Assembly (NCBI GenBank): GCA_910586635.1
Contig: CAJUJA010000001.1
Location: forward strand, 1 to 54,664
Reading direction: 5' to 3'
Source of the DNA: an uncultured Bacilli bacterium
Lineage (GTDB): Bacteria > Bacillota_I > Bacilli_A > RF39 > UBA660
Length of the DNA stretch: 54,664 bases
The notes below the pieces were generated by a model, which saw only the letters and a program-made list of their open reading frames with translations, did no database searches and had not been told where the DNA came from. Position numbers and translations under genes: made by a program. Numbering within the stretch: the stretch's first letter is position 1; every line of letters starts with the position of its first letter. Positions 8,517 to 16,005 of the stretch are shown here, piece after piece.

Positions 8517-9308
8517 ATGGATACATTCCATTTTAAAAAAAAGTATGGACAAAATTTTTTAACAGATATAAATTTAGTGAATAAAATAGTTGATATAACT
8601 CATATGGAAAGGGACTCTTTAGTGATAGAAGTAGGACCTGGTAAGGCTATTTTAACAAAACAATTGTTAAAGATTTCAGAAAGTGTTTTATGTTATGAAA
8701 TTGATTTAGAATTACAAGAATATTTAAACGATGAGTTAAAGAATTATAAGAATGTTGAAGTTGTATTTGATGATTTTTTAAAAAGAAATATTGAACAAGA
8801 TATTCAAAAGTACAATAAAGATTTTATTTATTTTGTTAGTAATGTTCCATATTATATTACAACACCTATTCTTATGAAATTATTAGAGTCTAATATTCAT
8901 TTTAAAAAAATTGTAATGATGGTTCAAAAAGAGGTGGGAGAAAGATTTGCTGCGACTCCAGGAAATAAAAGTTATGGATCAATTACCGTATTACTAAATT
9001 ATTATTATTATGTTAAACGGGAATTTAAGGTAAGTCGGAAGATGTTTACTCCAGAACCTAAAGTAGATAGCGAGGTAGTTTCTTTAACACAAAGAAAGAA
9101 CAGAAGTTCTCTAAAAAATGAAAAGCTATTTTTCCAATTAATAAGAGATAGTTTTCAATATAAGAGGAAAAATATTAGAAATAATTTGAAACGGTATCCT
9201 TTAGAGAAGATAGAACAAGTGCTAATGAAATTTGGTTTTCATCTAACAGATAGGGCAGAACAATTACCAGTAGAGGTATTTATAGAAATATGTAATCATC
9301 TAGATTAG
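8517..9308 (+). CDS. rsmA: 16S rRNA dimethyladenosine transferase RsmA (KsgA)
   Basis: 263 residues, slightly shorter than the roughly 290 of B. subtilis KsgA. It dimethylates two adjacent adenosines in helix 45 of 16S rRNA during 30S assembly. Motifs are FKKKYGQNFLTD at the N-terminus, the SAM-binding EVGPGKAILT near residue 40, and the catalytic SNVPYYITTPIL (N-V-P-Y, for the canonical NLPY/NIPY) near 108. The C-terminal helical domain follows. The ribosome binding site is weak (GGTGAT). An extended -10 TGATATAAT at about 8473-8481 is the probable promoter. The usual upstream partner rnmV is absent here. Confidence 0.95.
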   Translation: MDTFHFKKKYGQNFLTDINLVNKIVDITHMERDSLVIEVGPGKAILTKQLLKISESVLCYEIDLELQEYLNDELKNYKNVEVVFDDFLKRNIEQDIQKYNKDFIYFVSNVPYYITTPILMKLLESNIHFKKIVMMVQKEVGERFAATPGNKSYGSITVLLNYYYYVKREFKVSRKMFTPEPKVDSEVVSLTQRKNRSSLKNEKLFFQLIRDSFQYKRKNIRNNLKRYPLEKIEQVLMKFGFHLTDRAEQLPVEVFIEICNHLD

Positions 9309-9353
9309 TCATATTTCTTTTTTTTCTTCATAAAATTAGTTGGAGATGATTTT

Positions 9354-10142
9354 ATGAACTTAAAGATAGGGGATATTGTAAGTAGAAAGTCTTATAATAA
9401 TGATATCCTATTTAAAATTATTGATATAACTGAAAAAGTAGCCATTTTAAAAGGAATTGAATTAAGATTATATGCAGATAGTGAGTTAAAAGATTTAGTA
9501 AAGGAGGATAAAAGGCCAAATACGACAAAATCTGATCGGGAAATTATTAATGAAAATTTAAAAAGTCTTCATTTAGATCGGTCAGAATATTTTTACTTAC
9601 CAGGGAAAATTTTACATATTGATGGTGATGAAGATTATTTAGAAAGATGTATTAATTTTTATCGGGATTTAAATGTAAAAGCTTATGGACTTACATTAAA
9701 GGAATCTGAAGTTTATAAATATATTGATCAGTATTTAAATGAGTATAATCCTGATATTTTGGTAATAACAGGACATGATGCCTATTATAAAAAAAGAAAT
9801 GATATGGATAATATTGATAACTATCAAAATTCTAAAAATTTTATTAAAGCTATTAAGGTGGCAAGAAAGTATGAAAAAGATCAAAATAAATTAATTATTA
9901 TATCAGGGGCGTGTCAGTCTGATTACGAGGAGTTGATTAAGGCTGGAGCTAACTTTGCATCGAGTCCTAAAAGAATTAATATTCATGCGTTGGATCCTGC
10001 TATTATAGCATCTTCTATAGCCCTATCCGTTAGAAATAAAAGTATTGATTTAATTTCTTTAATTGAAAAAACAAAGTATGGTGCAGATGGGATAGGTGGT
10101 ATTATTACAGATGGAACCATGTATGTGGGGTATCCAAGATGA
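9354..10142 (+). CDS. yabG: Sporulation-specific protease YabG
   Basis: 262 residues against about 290 in B. subtilis. YabG is a mother-cell cysteine protease that processes spore coat proteins and helps cross-linking. The recognisable stretches are the N-terminal MNLKIGDIVSRKSYNNDILF, the LHIDGDEDYL box, DILVITGHDAYYK, the Cys-containing IIISGACQSDYEEL and the C-terminal GIGGIITDGTMYVG. His of GHDA and Cys of GACQ are candidate catalytic residues. The ATG follows GGAGATG. The stop overlaps the veg start (ATGA), so the two are translationally coupled. Position after rsmA matches B. subtilis. Confidence 0.92.
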   Translation: MNLKIGDIVSRKSYNNDILFKIIDITEKVAILKGIELRLYADSELKDLVKEDKRPNTTKSDREIINENLKSLHLDRSEYFYLPGKILHIDGDEDYLERCINFYRDLNVKAYGLTLKESEVYKYIDQYLNEYNPDILVITGHDAYYKKRNDMDNIDNYQNSKNFIKAIKVARKYEKDQNKLIIISGACQSDYEELIKAGANFASSPKRINIHALDPAIIASSIALSVRNKSIDLISLIEKTKYGADGIGGIITDGTMYVGYPR

Positions 10143-10372
10143 ACATAAGTAAAATTAGAAATTTTATTACTCAAAATAAAGGGAAAACATTTTCTTTTAA
10201 ATTTAAAGGAGCTAGAAATCAGACAGAAGAATTTTCTGGTAGAATTGTAGAGGTGTATCGTTCTATATTTATTATAAAGGTCTTAGATTATACAAATAGA
10301 GTGAAATCGTTTAGTTACAATGATATATTAACAAATAGTTTGGAAATTAAAGAAATTGCACTAAAAAAATAA
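10139..10372 (+). CDS. veg: Veg protein
   Basis: 77 residues, similar to the 86-residue B. subtilis Veg (DUF1021). The KGARNQTEEFSGRIVEVYRS core corresponds to the conserved small beta-barrel. Veg is an abundant small protein reported to influence biofilm gene expression and spore outgrowth in Bacillus. Its gene overlaps the stop codon of yabG by four bases. In B. subtilis veg has its own very strong promoter; here the overlap suggests expression from the yabG transcript. A terminator follows at 10354-10389. Confidence 0.9.
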   Translation: MNISKIRNFITQNKGKTFSFKFKGARNQTEEFSGRIVEVYRSIFIIKVLDYTNRVKSFSYNDILTNSLEIKEIALKK

Positions 10373-10389
10373 ATATTGCAATTTTTTTA
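10354..10389 (+). terminator. veg terminator
   Basis: AATTGCA and TGCAATT pair around an A-rich loop of 16 bases, followed by a T-run. The stem begins inside the last codons of veg. Confidence 0.7.
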
Positions 10390-10445
10390 ATAGTAGTATA
10401 AAATAAATTTATAAAGTGAAATACTTTAAAGAAGGAGGAACATAC

Positions 10446-10724
10446 ATGAAGATTACATCTGTAAATGTACGTAAAATTGAAAAAGAAGGATCACGTATGA
10501 AGGGAATTGCATCTGTATTATTGGATGATAGTTTTGCAGTTCATGATATTCGTGTTATAGAAGGGGATAATGGTTTGTTTATTGCAATGCCAAGTAGAAA
10601 AACAGCAACAGGGGGATATCGAGATATTGCACATCCAATTAATCCTGAGGTTAGATCAATGTTCGAAGAGGCTATTATTGATGCGTATAACAATGCAGAA
10701 GAACAAACAGAAGAGGAGAACTAA
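10446..10724 (+). CDS. spoVG: SpoVG RNA/DNA-binding regulator
   Basis: 92 residues, near the usual 95-100. The ATG at 10446 follows AAGGAGG; an in-frame ATG 30 bases upstream precedes that site and is unlikely. Conserved features are MKITSVNVRKI at the start, ASVLLDDSFAVHDIRVIEG and the MPSRKTATGGYRDIAHPI box. SpoVG proteins are nucleic-acid-binding regulators acting on sporulation, division and virulence genes. It is monocistronic, with a terminator at 10712-10738. The acidic tail EEQTEEEN is typical. Confidence 0.97.
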   Translation: MKITSVNVRKIEKEGSRMKGIASVLLDDSFAVHDIRVIEGDNGLFIAMPSRKTATGGYRDIAHPINPEVRSMFEEAIIDAYNNAEEQTEEEN

Positions 10725-10738
10725 TCCTCTTTTTTTTG
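10712..10738 (+). terminator. spoVG terminator
   Basis: AGAGGA and TCCTCT pair across GAACTAA and are followed by nine T. The stem overlaps the spoVG stop. Confidence 0.8.
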
Positions 10739-10739
10739 T

Positions 10740-10766
10740 AATATTATAAATGCTTGTACATATAAT
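10740..10766 (+). promoter_or_regulatory. Candidate SigE-type promoter for yabP-yabQ
   Basis: AATATT at 10740-10745 and CATATAAT at 10759-10766 are 13 bases apart, close to the SigE pattern (ATATT, then CATACAAT). In B. subtilis yabP-yabQ are SigE-dependent, which makes the match more meaningful. A SigA -10 reading of TATAAT is also possible. Confidence 0.45.
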
Positions 10767-10784
10767 TTTGTAGGAGGAATCAAT

Positions 10785-11075
10785 ATGGAAAAGCAAGAAA
10801 CAATTGGTAATTATACACATGGAATTAGTTTAGTAGAAAGAAAAAATCTAGTCATCACTGGAGTGAAAAAAATAGAAAATTTTGATACTGAGCAATTTTT
10901 ATTAGAAACTAGTATGGGGTTTATCTTGGTTAAGGGATCAGAATTAGAGTTAATTAAATTGGATACTTTACAGGGAAATGTTTCTATTAGGGGAATCATA
11001 TCAGGAATTAATTATTTAGAAGAGAATAATAAAAAATCAAAAGAAAATGGAATATTTAATAGGTTATTTAAATAA
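10785..11075 (+). CDS. yabP: Sporulation protein YabP
   Basis: 96 residues, matching the about 100-residue YabP family. Diagnostic stretches are LVERKNLVITGVKKIENFD, then EQFLLETSMGFILVKGSELE, then a KLDTLQGNVSIRG block. YabP is a mother-cell protein needed for a late stage of sporulation in B. subtilis. The ATG follows TAGGAGGAA. The stop codon shares its last base with the yabQ start. The yabP-yabQ-divIC order is the same as in B. subtilis. Confidence 0.92.
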   Translation: MEKQETIGNYTHGISLVERKNLVITGVKKIENFDTEQFLLETSMGFILVKGSELELIKLDTLQGNVSIRGIISGINYLEENNKKSKENGIFNRLFK

Positions 11076-11401
11076 TGGGTTTAAAAACGCAAATTATTTC
11101 TTTACTTTTTTCTTTTGTTTTTGGAATTATTTTCTCTATTTGTACAAACATTAATTATAAATTGCTCTTTTGTAAAAAAAAGATATTTCAAATTATTATT
11201 ACTATTATTTATGTAATAGATGCATCACTTGCTTATTTTTTAATGATTAGAAGGATTAACGAAGGTATAATTCACTCTTATTTTTTGCTTAGTGTGGCTT
11301 TGGGATTTTTTATTGGATTTGTTAATTTAAGTAAATATGTCAATTTGTTCAAAAATAAGGTAAAAAACTGTTTAAAAAATGTCAAAAAAAAGAAAGTTTA
11401 G
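11075..11401 (+). CDS. yabQ: Sporulation membrane protein YabQ
   Basis: 108 residues with four hydrophobic segments at about 5-25, 38-57, 66-84 and a short C-terminal one, ending in a Lys-rich tail. It is shorter than B. subtilis YabQ (about 210). It is assigned by position between yabP and divIC, by its membrane topology and by the GxxxG-type spacing near the N-terminus. In B. subtilis it localises to the forespore membrane and is required for cortex formation. The start codon overlaps the yabP stop by one base. Confidence 0.78.
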   Translation: MGLKTQIISLLFSFVFGIIFSICTNINYKLLFCKKKIFQIIITIIYVIDASLAYFLMIRRINEGIIHSYFLLSVALGFFIGFVNLSKYVNLFKNKVKNCLKNVKKKKV

Positions 11402-11468
11402 GAAAAAATCTTGTTTTCAGGAGTGAGAGTGCTATACTATAGTTATAAAATTAGGTTTAGGTGATACT

Positions 11469-11762
11469 ATGGCAAAGAGAAAAAAAAGTAAAAAATCTAT
11501 AAGACGTATTCTTTTTTTAGGGATTATTTCTTTAACCATTATTGTTGGAACTACTTATACTATAGGAAAATATTGGGTAGAAATATATGGTAAGTATAAG
11601 GAAAAGAAGGAATTAAAACATAAATTAACTACACTGAAAGAAAAGGAAGAAGAGTTACAAGTGGATGCAGATAAGCTTCAAAATCCAGATTATATTGCAA
11701 GGTATGCTAGAGAAAAATACTCTTATTCAAAAGATGGTGAAATTATTTTACGAATTCCTTAG
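11469..11762 (+). CDS. divIC: Septum formation initiator DivIC (FtsB-like)
   Basis: 97 residues. The order is a basic N-terminus (AKRKKSKKSIRR), one membrane segment at about 14-32, then a periplasmic-side coiled coil at about 45-68 (EKKELKHKLTTLKEKEEELQ) and the conserved NPDYIARYAREKY box. DivIC/FtsB forms a heterotrimer with FtsL and DivIB/FtsQ and recruits septal peptidoglycan synthesis. A TATACT -10 at about 11433-11438 lies upstream. A strong terminator at 11763-11796 closes it. Confidence 0.93.
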   Translation: MAKRKKSKKSIRRILFLGIISLTIIVGTTYTIGKYWVEIYGKYKEKKELKHKLTTLKEKEEELQVDADKLQNPDYIARYAREKYSYSKDGEIILRIP

Positions 11763-11796
11763 AATAGATAACCAAACAAAGGTTATCTATTTTTTG
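11763..11796 (+). terminator. divIC terminator
   Basis: AATAGATAACC pairs perfectly with GGTTATCTATT across AAACAAA and is followed by T. Confidence 0.9.
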
Positions 11797-11847
11797 TTGA
11801 TATGTTGTAAGCACGCTGTAAAACCCCTTTTTTCTATTACTTTTTTC

Positions 11848-11876
11848 TTGATAAAATGGTAGAATTCGTATAGAAT
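11848..11876 (+). promoter_or_regulatory. Promoter of tilS-ftsH
   Basis: TTGATA at 11848-11853 and TAGAAT at 11871-11876, with a 17-base spacer. The ATG of tilS is 18 bases downstream of the -10, so the leader is very short. Confidence 0.65.
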
Positions 11877-11893
11877 GGAATTGGTGGGATCAA

Positions 11894-13210
11894 ATGGTTA
11901 ATATAGAGGAAAATATAGAATTAAAAAATAAGGATATTATTGTTGTTGGTTGTTCGACAGGACCCGATTCTATGTGTTTAATAGATTCCCTGTTAAAAAT
12001 TAGGGACAAATATCAGTTACAATTAATTTGTGCTCATGTGAATCATAATGTTAGAAGACAGAGTACCGAGGAAGAGGAATTTATACAAGAGTATTGTATT
12101 AAACACCATGTGATGTTAGAAAAGATGAAAATAGAAAAGTATAGTGATGATAATTTTCATAATGAAGCGAGAAATATAAGGTATCATTTTTTTGAAGAGG
12201 TTGTTCATAAATATGGAGCTACCTATTTAATGACAGCCCATCATGGAGATGACTTGATAGAGACAATATTGATGAGGATTGTAAGAGGATCTAATCTTCA
12301 GGGGTATAGTGGCTTTCATAAAGAAGTGGATATGGGAGATTATAAAATAGTAAGACCTTTAATTGGTTATACGAAAGAGGAATTAGAAGAATATGACTCC
12401 TACAATAAAGTCCCTTACTTTATTGATGAGTCCAATCATAAAATGAAGTATACTAGAAATAGATATCGCAAAAATATTTTGCCATTTTTAAAAGAAGAGG
12501 AAGAAAATGTTCATATTAAATTTTTAAAGTTTAGTGAAAACTTAGAAGAAACAGGCAGATATATAGCCAAAGAGAGGGATCTGGCTTTAAAAAAGGTTTT
12601 AACTAAGCAGGGCAAAATTAATATTTTAAGTTTTAAAGAATTAGATAGGTATATTCAAAAGGAAATACTATATTATATATTAGAGGATTTTTATCAAGAT
12701 GATTTGGTTTTAGTAAATGATAAACATATCGAATTATTATTCTATTTAATTTATAGTGATAAATCTAATTTAGAGGTGAATTTGCCAAATGAGATTTTAG
12801 CGATTAAAAGTTACGATGAATTTTATTTGACGAGAGAGACAGAGGAAATTACAGAATATGAAATAGAATTTAATACCTATGCAGATCTTCCTAATAAGCA
12901 TTATATTAAAAGGTTGGAAGAAACAGAAGAAACTTCTAATAATATTTGTAGGTTGTGTAGTGAAGACATTCGTTTACCTATTATCATTAGAACGAGAAAA
13001 ATAGGAGATAAAATACAGGTAAAGGGATTAAATGGTAAGAAAAAGGTAAAAGATATTTTTATTGAAAATAAGATAAAAATTAGACAGCGTGATACTTGGC
13101 CTATTGTAGTAGATTCTGAAGGAAAGATTCTTTGGATACCTGGGTTAAAAAAGTCAAAATTTGATAAACATAAACAAGAAAAGTATGATATAATAATGAA
13201 ATACTGTTAG
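11894..13210 (+). CDS. tilS: tRNA(Ile)-lysidine synthase TilS
   Basis: 438 residues. The N-terminal PP-loop ATPase domain converts C34 of tRNA-Ile(CAU) to lysidine so that it reads AUA. The PP-loop is CSTGPDS at residues 20-26, where most TilS have SGGxDS: the first Gly is Thr. Other landmarks are HVNHNVRRQSTEEEE (about 50-64), TAHHGDDLIETILMRIVRG (about 115-133), the YTRNRYRKNILP box and the C-terminal TilS domain beginning RLPIIIRTRKIGD. The gene is essential in most bacteria, so the protein is presumably active. It sits 13 bases before ftsH as one unit. The hpt gene usually between them is absent. Confidence 0.94.
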   Translation: MVNIEENIELKNKDIIVVGCSTGPDSMCLIDSLLKIRDKYQLQLICAHVNHNVRRQSTEEEEFIQEYCIKHHVMLEKMKIEKYSDDNFHNEARNIRYHFFEEVVHKYGATYLMTAHHGDDLIETILMRIVRGSNLQGYSGFHKEVDMGDYKIVRPLIGYTKEELEEYDSYNKVPYFIDESNHKMKYTRNRYRKNILPFLKEEEENVHIKFLKFSENLEETGRYIAKERDLALKKVLTKQGKINILSFKELDRYIQKEILYYILEDFYQDDLVLVNDKHIELLFYLIYSDKSNLEVNLPNEILAIKSYDEFYLTRETEEITEYEIEFNTYADLPNKHYIKRLEETEETSNNICRLCSEDIRLPIIIRTRKIGDKIQVKGLNGKKKVKDIFIENKIKIRQRDTWPIVVDSEGKILWIPGLKKSKFDKHKQEKYDIIMKYC

Positions 13211-13223
13211 AGGAGGCAAATAT

Positions 13224-15200
13224 ATGAATAAAAATATTGTAAATCAAAAAAATATGAAAAAAGGGTTAGTTCCATATCTTTTTATGTTTTTAATTATTAT
13301 AGGTGTATTTTATGTATTTAATGTGATGAATACAGATGTTAAAAATTTCACTTATAACGAGTTTATTGGAGAATTAACTGAGGGGAATATTAAAAACTTA
13401 GTTATTACTGCTAGAGATAGTGCTAAGACATATGAGGTTACAGGATCATTAAAGGGTGCTAAAAAGTCTCAAACGTTCTTTGCTAGACTTCCGATGAGTG
13501 ATGCTGTTATGAAAAAAATAGTAGAGGCATCAGAGGTACAAGATTTTAAATTAGAGGCGAAAGCAGATCCAGAGAGTTCAACTTTCTTAATGATTGTTGT
13601 AAATGTTTTACCTTTTGTTTTATTAATTGCCTTTGCTTTCTTCTTTTTTAATCGTCAAATGGCAGGAAATAAAAGTTCTATGGATTTTGGAAAAAGTAAA
13701 GCAAAGCTAAGTAGTAGTAATAATAAAATTACTTTTAATGATGTTGCTGGATTAAAAGAGGAAAAAGAAGAAGTAGCAGAGTTAATTGACTTTTTAAAAA
13801 GTCCAAAGAAATTTCAAAAATTGGGAGCTAGAATTCCAAAAGGAGTTTTATTATTTGGGCCTCCGGGAACAGGAAAGACATTGCTAGCTCGTGCTGTAGC
13901 AGGTGAGGCTAATGTTCCATTCTATTTTATTAGTGGTTCTGATTTTGTTGAGTTATTTGTAGGAGTTGGAGCTAGTCGTGTTAGGGATATGTTTCAACAG
14001 GCAAAAAGAAATGCACCTTGTTTAATCTTTATTGACGAAATTGATGCAGTGGGTCGTCAAAGAGGTACTGGTTTAGGTGGTGGACACGATGAGCGTGAAC
14101 AAACTCTAAATCAATTATTAACAGAAATGGATGGTTTTGGAGAAAATGAAGGGATTATTATTATTGCGGCAACCAATAGACCAGATGTATTAGATCCAGC
14201 TCTTCTTCGTCCAGGAAGATTTGATCGACAAGTAACCGTGAACTTGCCTGATGTTAAGGGAAGAGAAGAAATATTAGGAGTACATTCAAAAAATAAGAAA
14301 TTAGCTCAAGGAATCACATTAAAAAATTTAGCTAAGAGAACTCCTGGATTTAGTGGAGCAGATTTGGAAAATTTATTAAATGAGGCAGCCCTTTTAGCAG
14401 TTAGAAGAAATAAAGAAGTCATTACTATGAGTGAAGTAGATGAAGCAACAGATAGAGTACTAATGGGTCCTGCTAAAACCTCTCATAAGTATAGCGATAA
14501 TGACCGTAAGTTAGTTGCCTATCATGAGGCAGGCCATGCGGTTATTGGGTTAAAGTTAGATAATGCAAATGATGTTCAAAAAGTAACAATTATTCCACGT
14601 GGAGCTGCAGGCGGGTATAATATGATGGTTCCAAATGAAGAAAAACTATGTTCTACAAAGACCGATTTGTTAGAGCAAATTACAGGGTTATTAGGAGGAA
14701 GAACTGCAGAAGAGATTATTTTTGGAGAGATTACAACTGGAGCACATAATGATTTTGAAAAGGCAACTAAGATTGCACGTGCTATGGTTACAGAATATGG
14801 AATGAGTGATTTAGGACCATTGCAGTTTGAGCAACAAGATGGTAGTGTATTCTTAGGAAGAGATTATAATAAAAGTCAACATTTTTCCAATGAGGTAGCT
14901 AATGAAATTGATATGGAAATGAGAAAAATTATTGATGATTGTCATAAAAAAGCAACAGAAATTATTAAGAAAAATAAAAAGCTATTAAAATTAATAGCAG
15001 ATACCCTACTTGAATATGAGACTCTTACTAAAGAGCAAATTGATTATTTAGTAGAACATGGAAAGATGCCTTCAGATGATGCTGCATCAAGTCTTGAAAA
15101 AATGTCTGTTACCAAATTAAAACAGCTTGCGAAAGAAAAAGGAATCAAAAATTATTCAAAAATGAATAAATCAGAGTTATTAAAAGAGTTAGATACATAA
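13224..15200 (+). CDS. ftsH: ATP-dependent zinc metalloprotease FtsH with a Rho_N/SAP-like tail
   Basis: 658 residues. Two membrane segments (about 15-33 and 127-147) flank the extracytoplasmic domain. The AAA+ module has Walker A GPPGTGKT at about 212 and Walker B LIFIDEIDAVG, and includes the SRH with NRPDVLDPALLRPGRFD. The zinc protease motif HEAGH is at about 434. FtsH is a hexameric membrane protease that removes damaged membrane and regulatory proteins. The last ~33 residues (SVTKLKQLAKEKGIKNYSKM and following) look like a Rho N-terminal/SAP helix-extended-helix, which ordinary FtsH lacks. AGAGGAGG precedes the ATG. Confidence 0.97.
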   Translation: MNKNIVNQKNMKKGLVPYLFMFLIIIGVFYVFNVMNTDVKNFTYNEFIGELTEGNIKNLVITARDSAKTYEVTGSLKGAKKSQTFFARLPMSDAVMKKIVEASEVQDFKLEAKADPESSTFLMIVVNVLPFVLLIAFAFFFFNRQMAGNKSSMDFGKSKAKLSSSNNKITFNDVAGLKEEKEEVAELIDFLKSPKKFQKLGARIPKGVLLFGPPGTGKTLLARAVAGEANVPFYFISGSDFVELFVGVGASRVRDMFQQAKRNAPCLIFIDEIDAVGRQRGTGLGGGHDEREQTLNQLLTEMDGFGENEGIIIIAATNRPDVLDPALLRPGRFDRQVTVNLPDVKGREEILGVHSKNKKLAQGITLKNLAKRTPGFSGADLENLLNEAALLAVRRNKEVITMSEVDEATDRVLMGPAKTSHKYSDNDRKLVAYHEAGHAVIGLKLDNANDVQKVTIIPRGAAGGYNMMVPNEEKLCSTKTDLLEQITGLLGGRTAEEIIFGEITTGAHNDFEKATKIARAMVTEYGMSDLGPLQFEQQDGSVFLGRDYNKSQHFSNEVANEIDMEMRKIIDDCHKKATEIIKKNKKLLKLIADTLLEYETLTKEQIDYLVEHGKMPSDDAASSLEKMSVTKLKQLAKEKGIKNYSKMNKSELLKELDT

Positions 15201-15224
15201 TTGAATTGAATCTAACTCTTTTTT
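15185..15224. terminator. Bidirectional terminator between ftsH and the HD-hydrolase gene
   Basis: AGAGTTAGAT and ATCTAACTCT form a 10-bp stem. Six T follow on the plus strand. On the minus strand the hairpin begins just past the stop codon of the convergent gene, with a weaker U-tract. Confidence 0.8.
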
Positions 15225-15888
15225 ATCGTTTTTTAGAATATTGTTTTTGTTTAATGTTGTTGTTCTTTCCCGTAAGAAGTGCAGATATTGCAAAAATATT
15301 ACTATTTTTAAAATTAGAAAAAGATACTATTTTATCTGCATTACTCATGATTTGTCCTTCTTTATATAAACTAGGATAAATAGAATAAGGACCAATTGAT
15401 TTTCTACTTTTCAGCGTTTCTAGTTGATTTTTGGTATCATCATCTAATTGCTCTATTATTTCAAAATTTGCTAGTTCCATATCATTATTTTCTGATAGTG
15501 TAAATTTACGCACAGGTAGTGGAAACATATGATGAATGACTCCATCAATTAACTTTTTCTTCGTTTTTTCATCTGAGAATTCTTCTGGAAACCAGCTTAT
15601 TGCATTTAAAATGGCTTTAAGTGGATGCCTAAATCCATGTTTATTACAAAAATGAGTGTCTATTGGATTAGGATTATTTTGCCATGGGTATACATATAAA
15701 TCATGCATCATATAAACTTTTAAAGCAGTTTTATAATCATAGCCTGGTTTTTTTACTTTTTGTGATAATAAGTAGGTGACTATTGTATCTGCTAAGATAT
15801 GTTCTCCTAGGGTTATTTTATCGTGATGAGGAAATTCAGGACTCATACGTCTTTGAAATTCCTCGTGGATAAATATATTGTGAATCAT
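15223..15888 (-). CDS. HD-superfamily-like hydrolase
   Basis: 221 residues, no signal or membrane segment. Histidines and aspartates are spaced like an HD phosphohydrolase: H in TLGEHILAD, the HD pair in YMMHDLYVYPW, HH in VIHHMFPLP and a late D in MSNADKIVSF. FRHPLKAI and the WFPEEF segments support a compact helical enzyme. HD proteins hydrolyse nucleotides, cyclic dinucleotides or phosphate esters; the substrate here is unknown. AGGAG precedes the start. It is on the minus strand, downstream of the kinase-fold gene, in an island inserted between ftsH and dusB. Confidence 0.6.
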   Translation of the reverse strand: MIHNIFIHEEFQRRMSPEFPHHDKITLGEHILADTIVTYLLSQKVKKPGYDYKTALKVYMMHDLYVYPWQNNPNPIDTHFCNKHGFRHPLKAILNAISWFPEEFSDEKTKKKLIDGVIHHMFPLPVRKFTLSENNDMELANFEIIEQLDDDTKNQLETLKSRKSIGPYSIYPSLYKEGQIMSNADKIVSFSNFKNSNIFAISALLTGKNNNIKQKQYSKKR

Positions 15889-15921
15889 ATTTAATAACTC
15901 CTGTGCCTGATTATGAGTTAA

Positions 15922-15975
15922 TTAATATTTCTTACATAAATTGGAAAAGATTTTTTCATTTTTTAATAATAACAT
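15922..15975 (-). CDS. Possible 17-residue peptide upstream of the HD gene
   Basis: On the minus strand an ATG preceded by GTAGGTGA opens an 18-codon frame encoding MLLLKNEKIFSNLCKKY, ending 33 bases before the HD-hydrolase start. It could be a leader peptide, a small toxin-like peptide or chance. Only the ribosome binding site and position support it. Confidence 0.25.
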   Translation of the reverse strand: MLLLKNEKIFSNLCKKY

Positions 15976-16005
15976 AGAAATCACCTACACTTAAAATTTA
16001 ATATT

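Noticed and set aside
11665..11862. Alternative frame overlapping divIC and its terminator
   Set aside because: It runs through a perfect terminator hairpin and overlaps a conserved gene in another frame.
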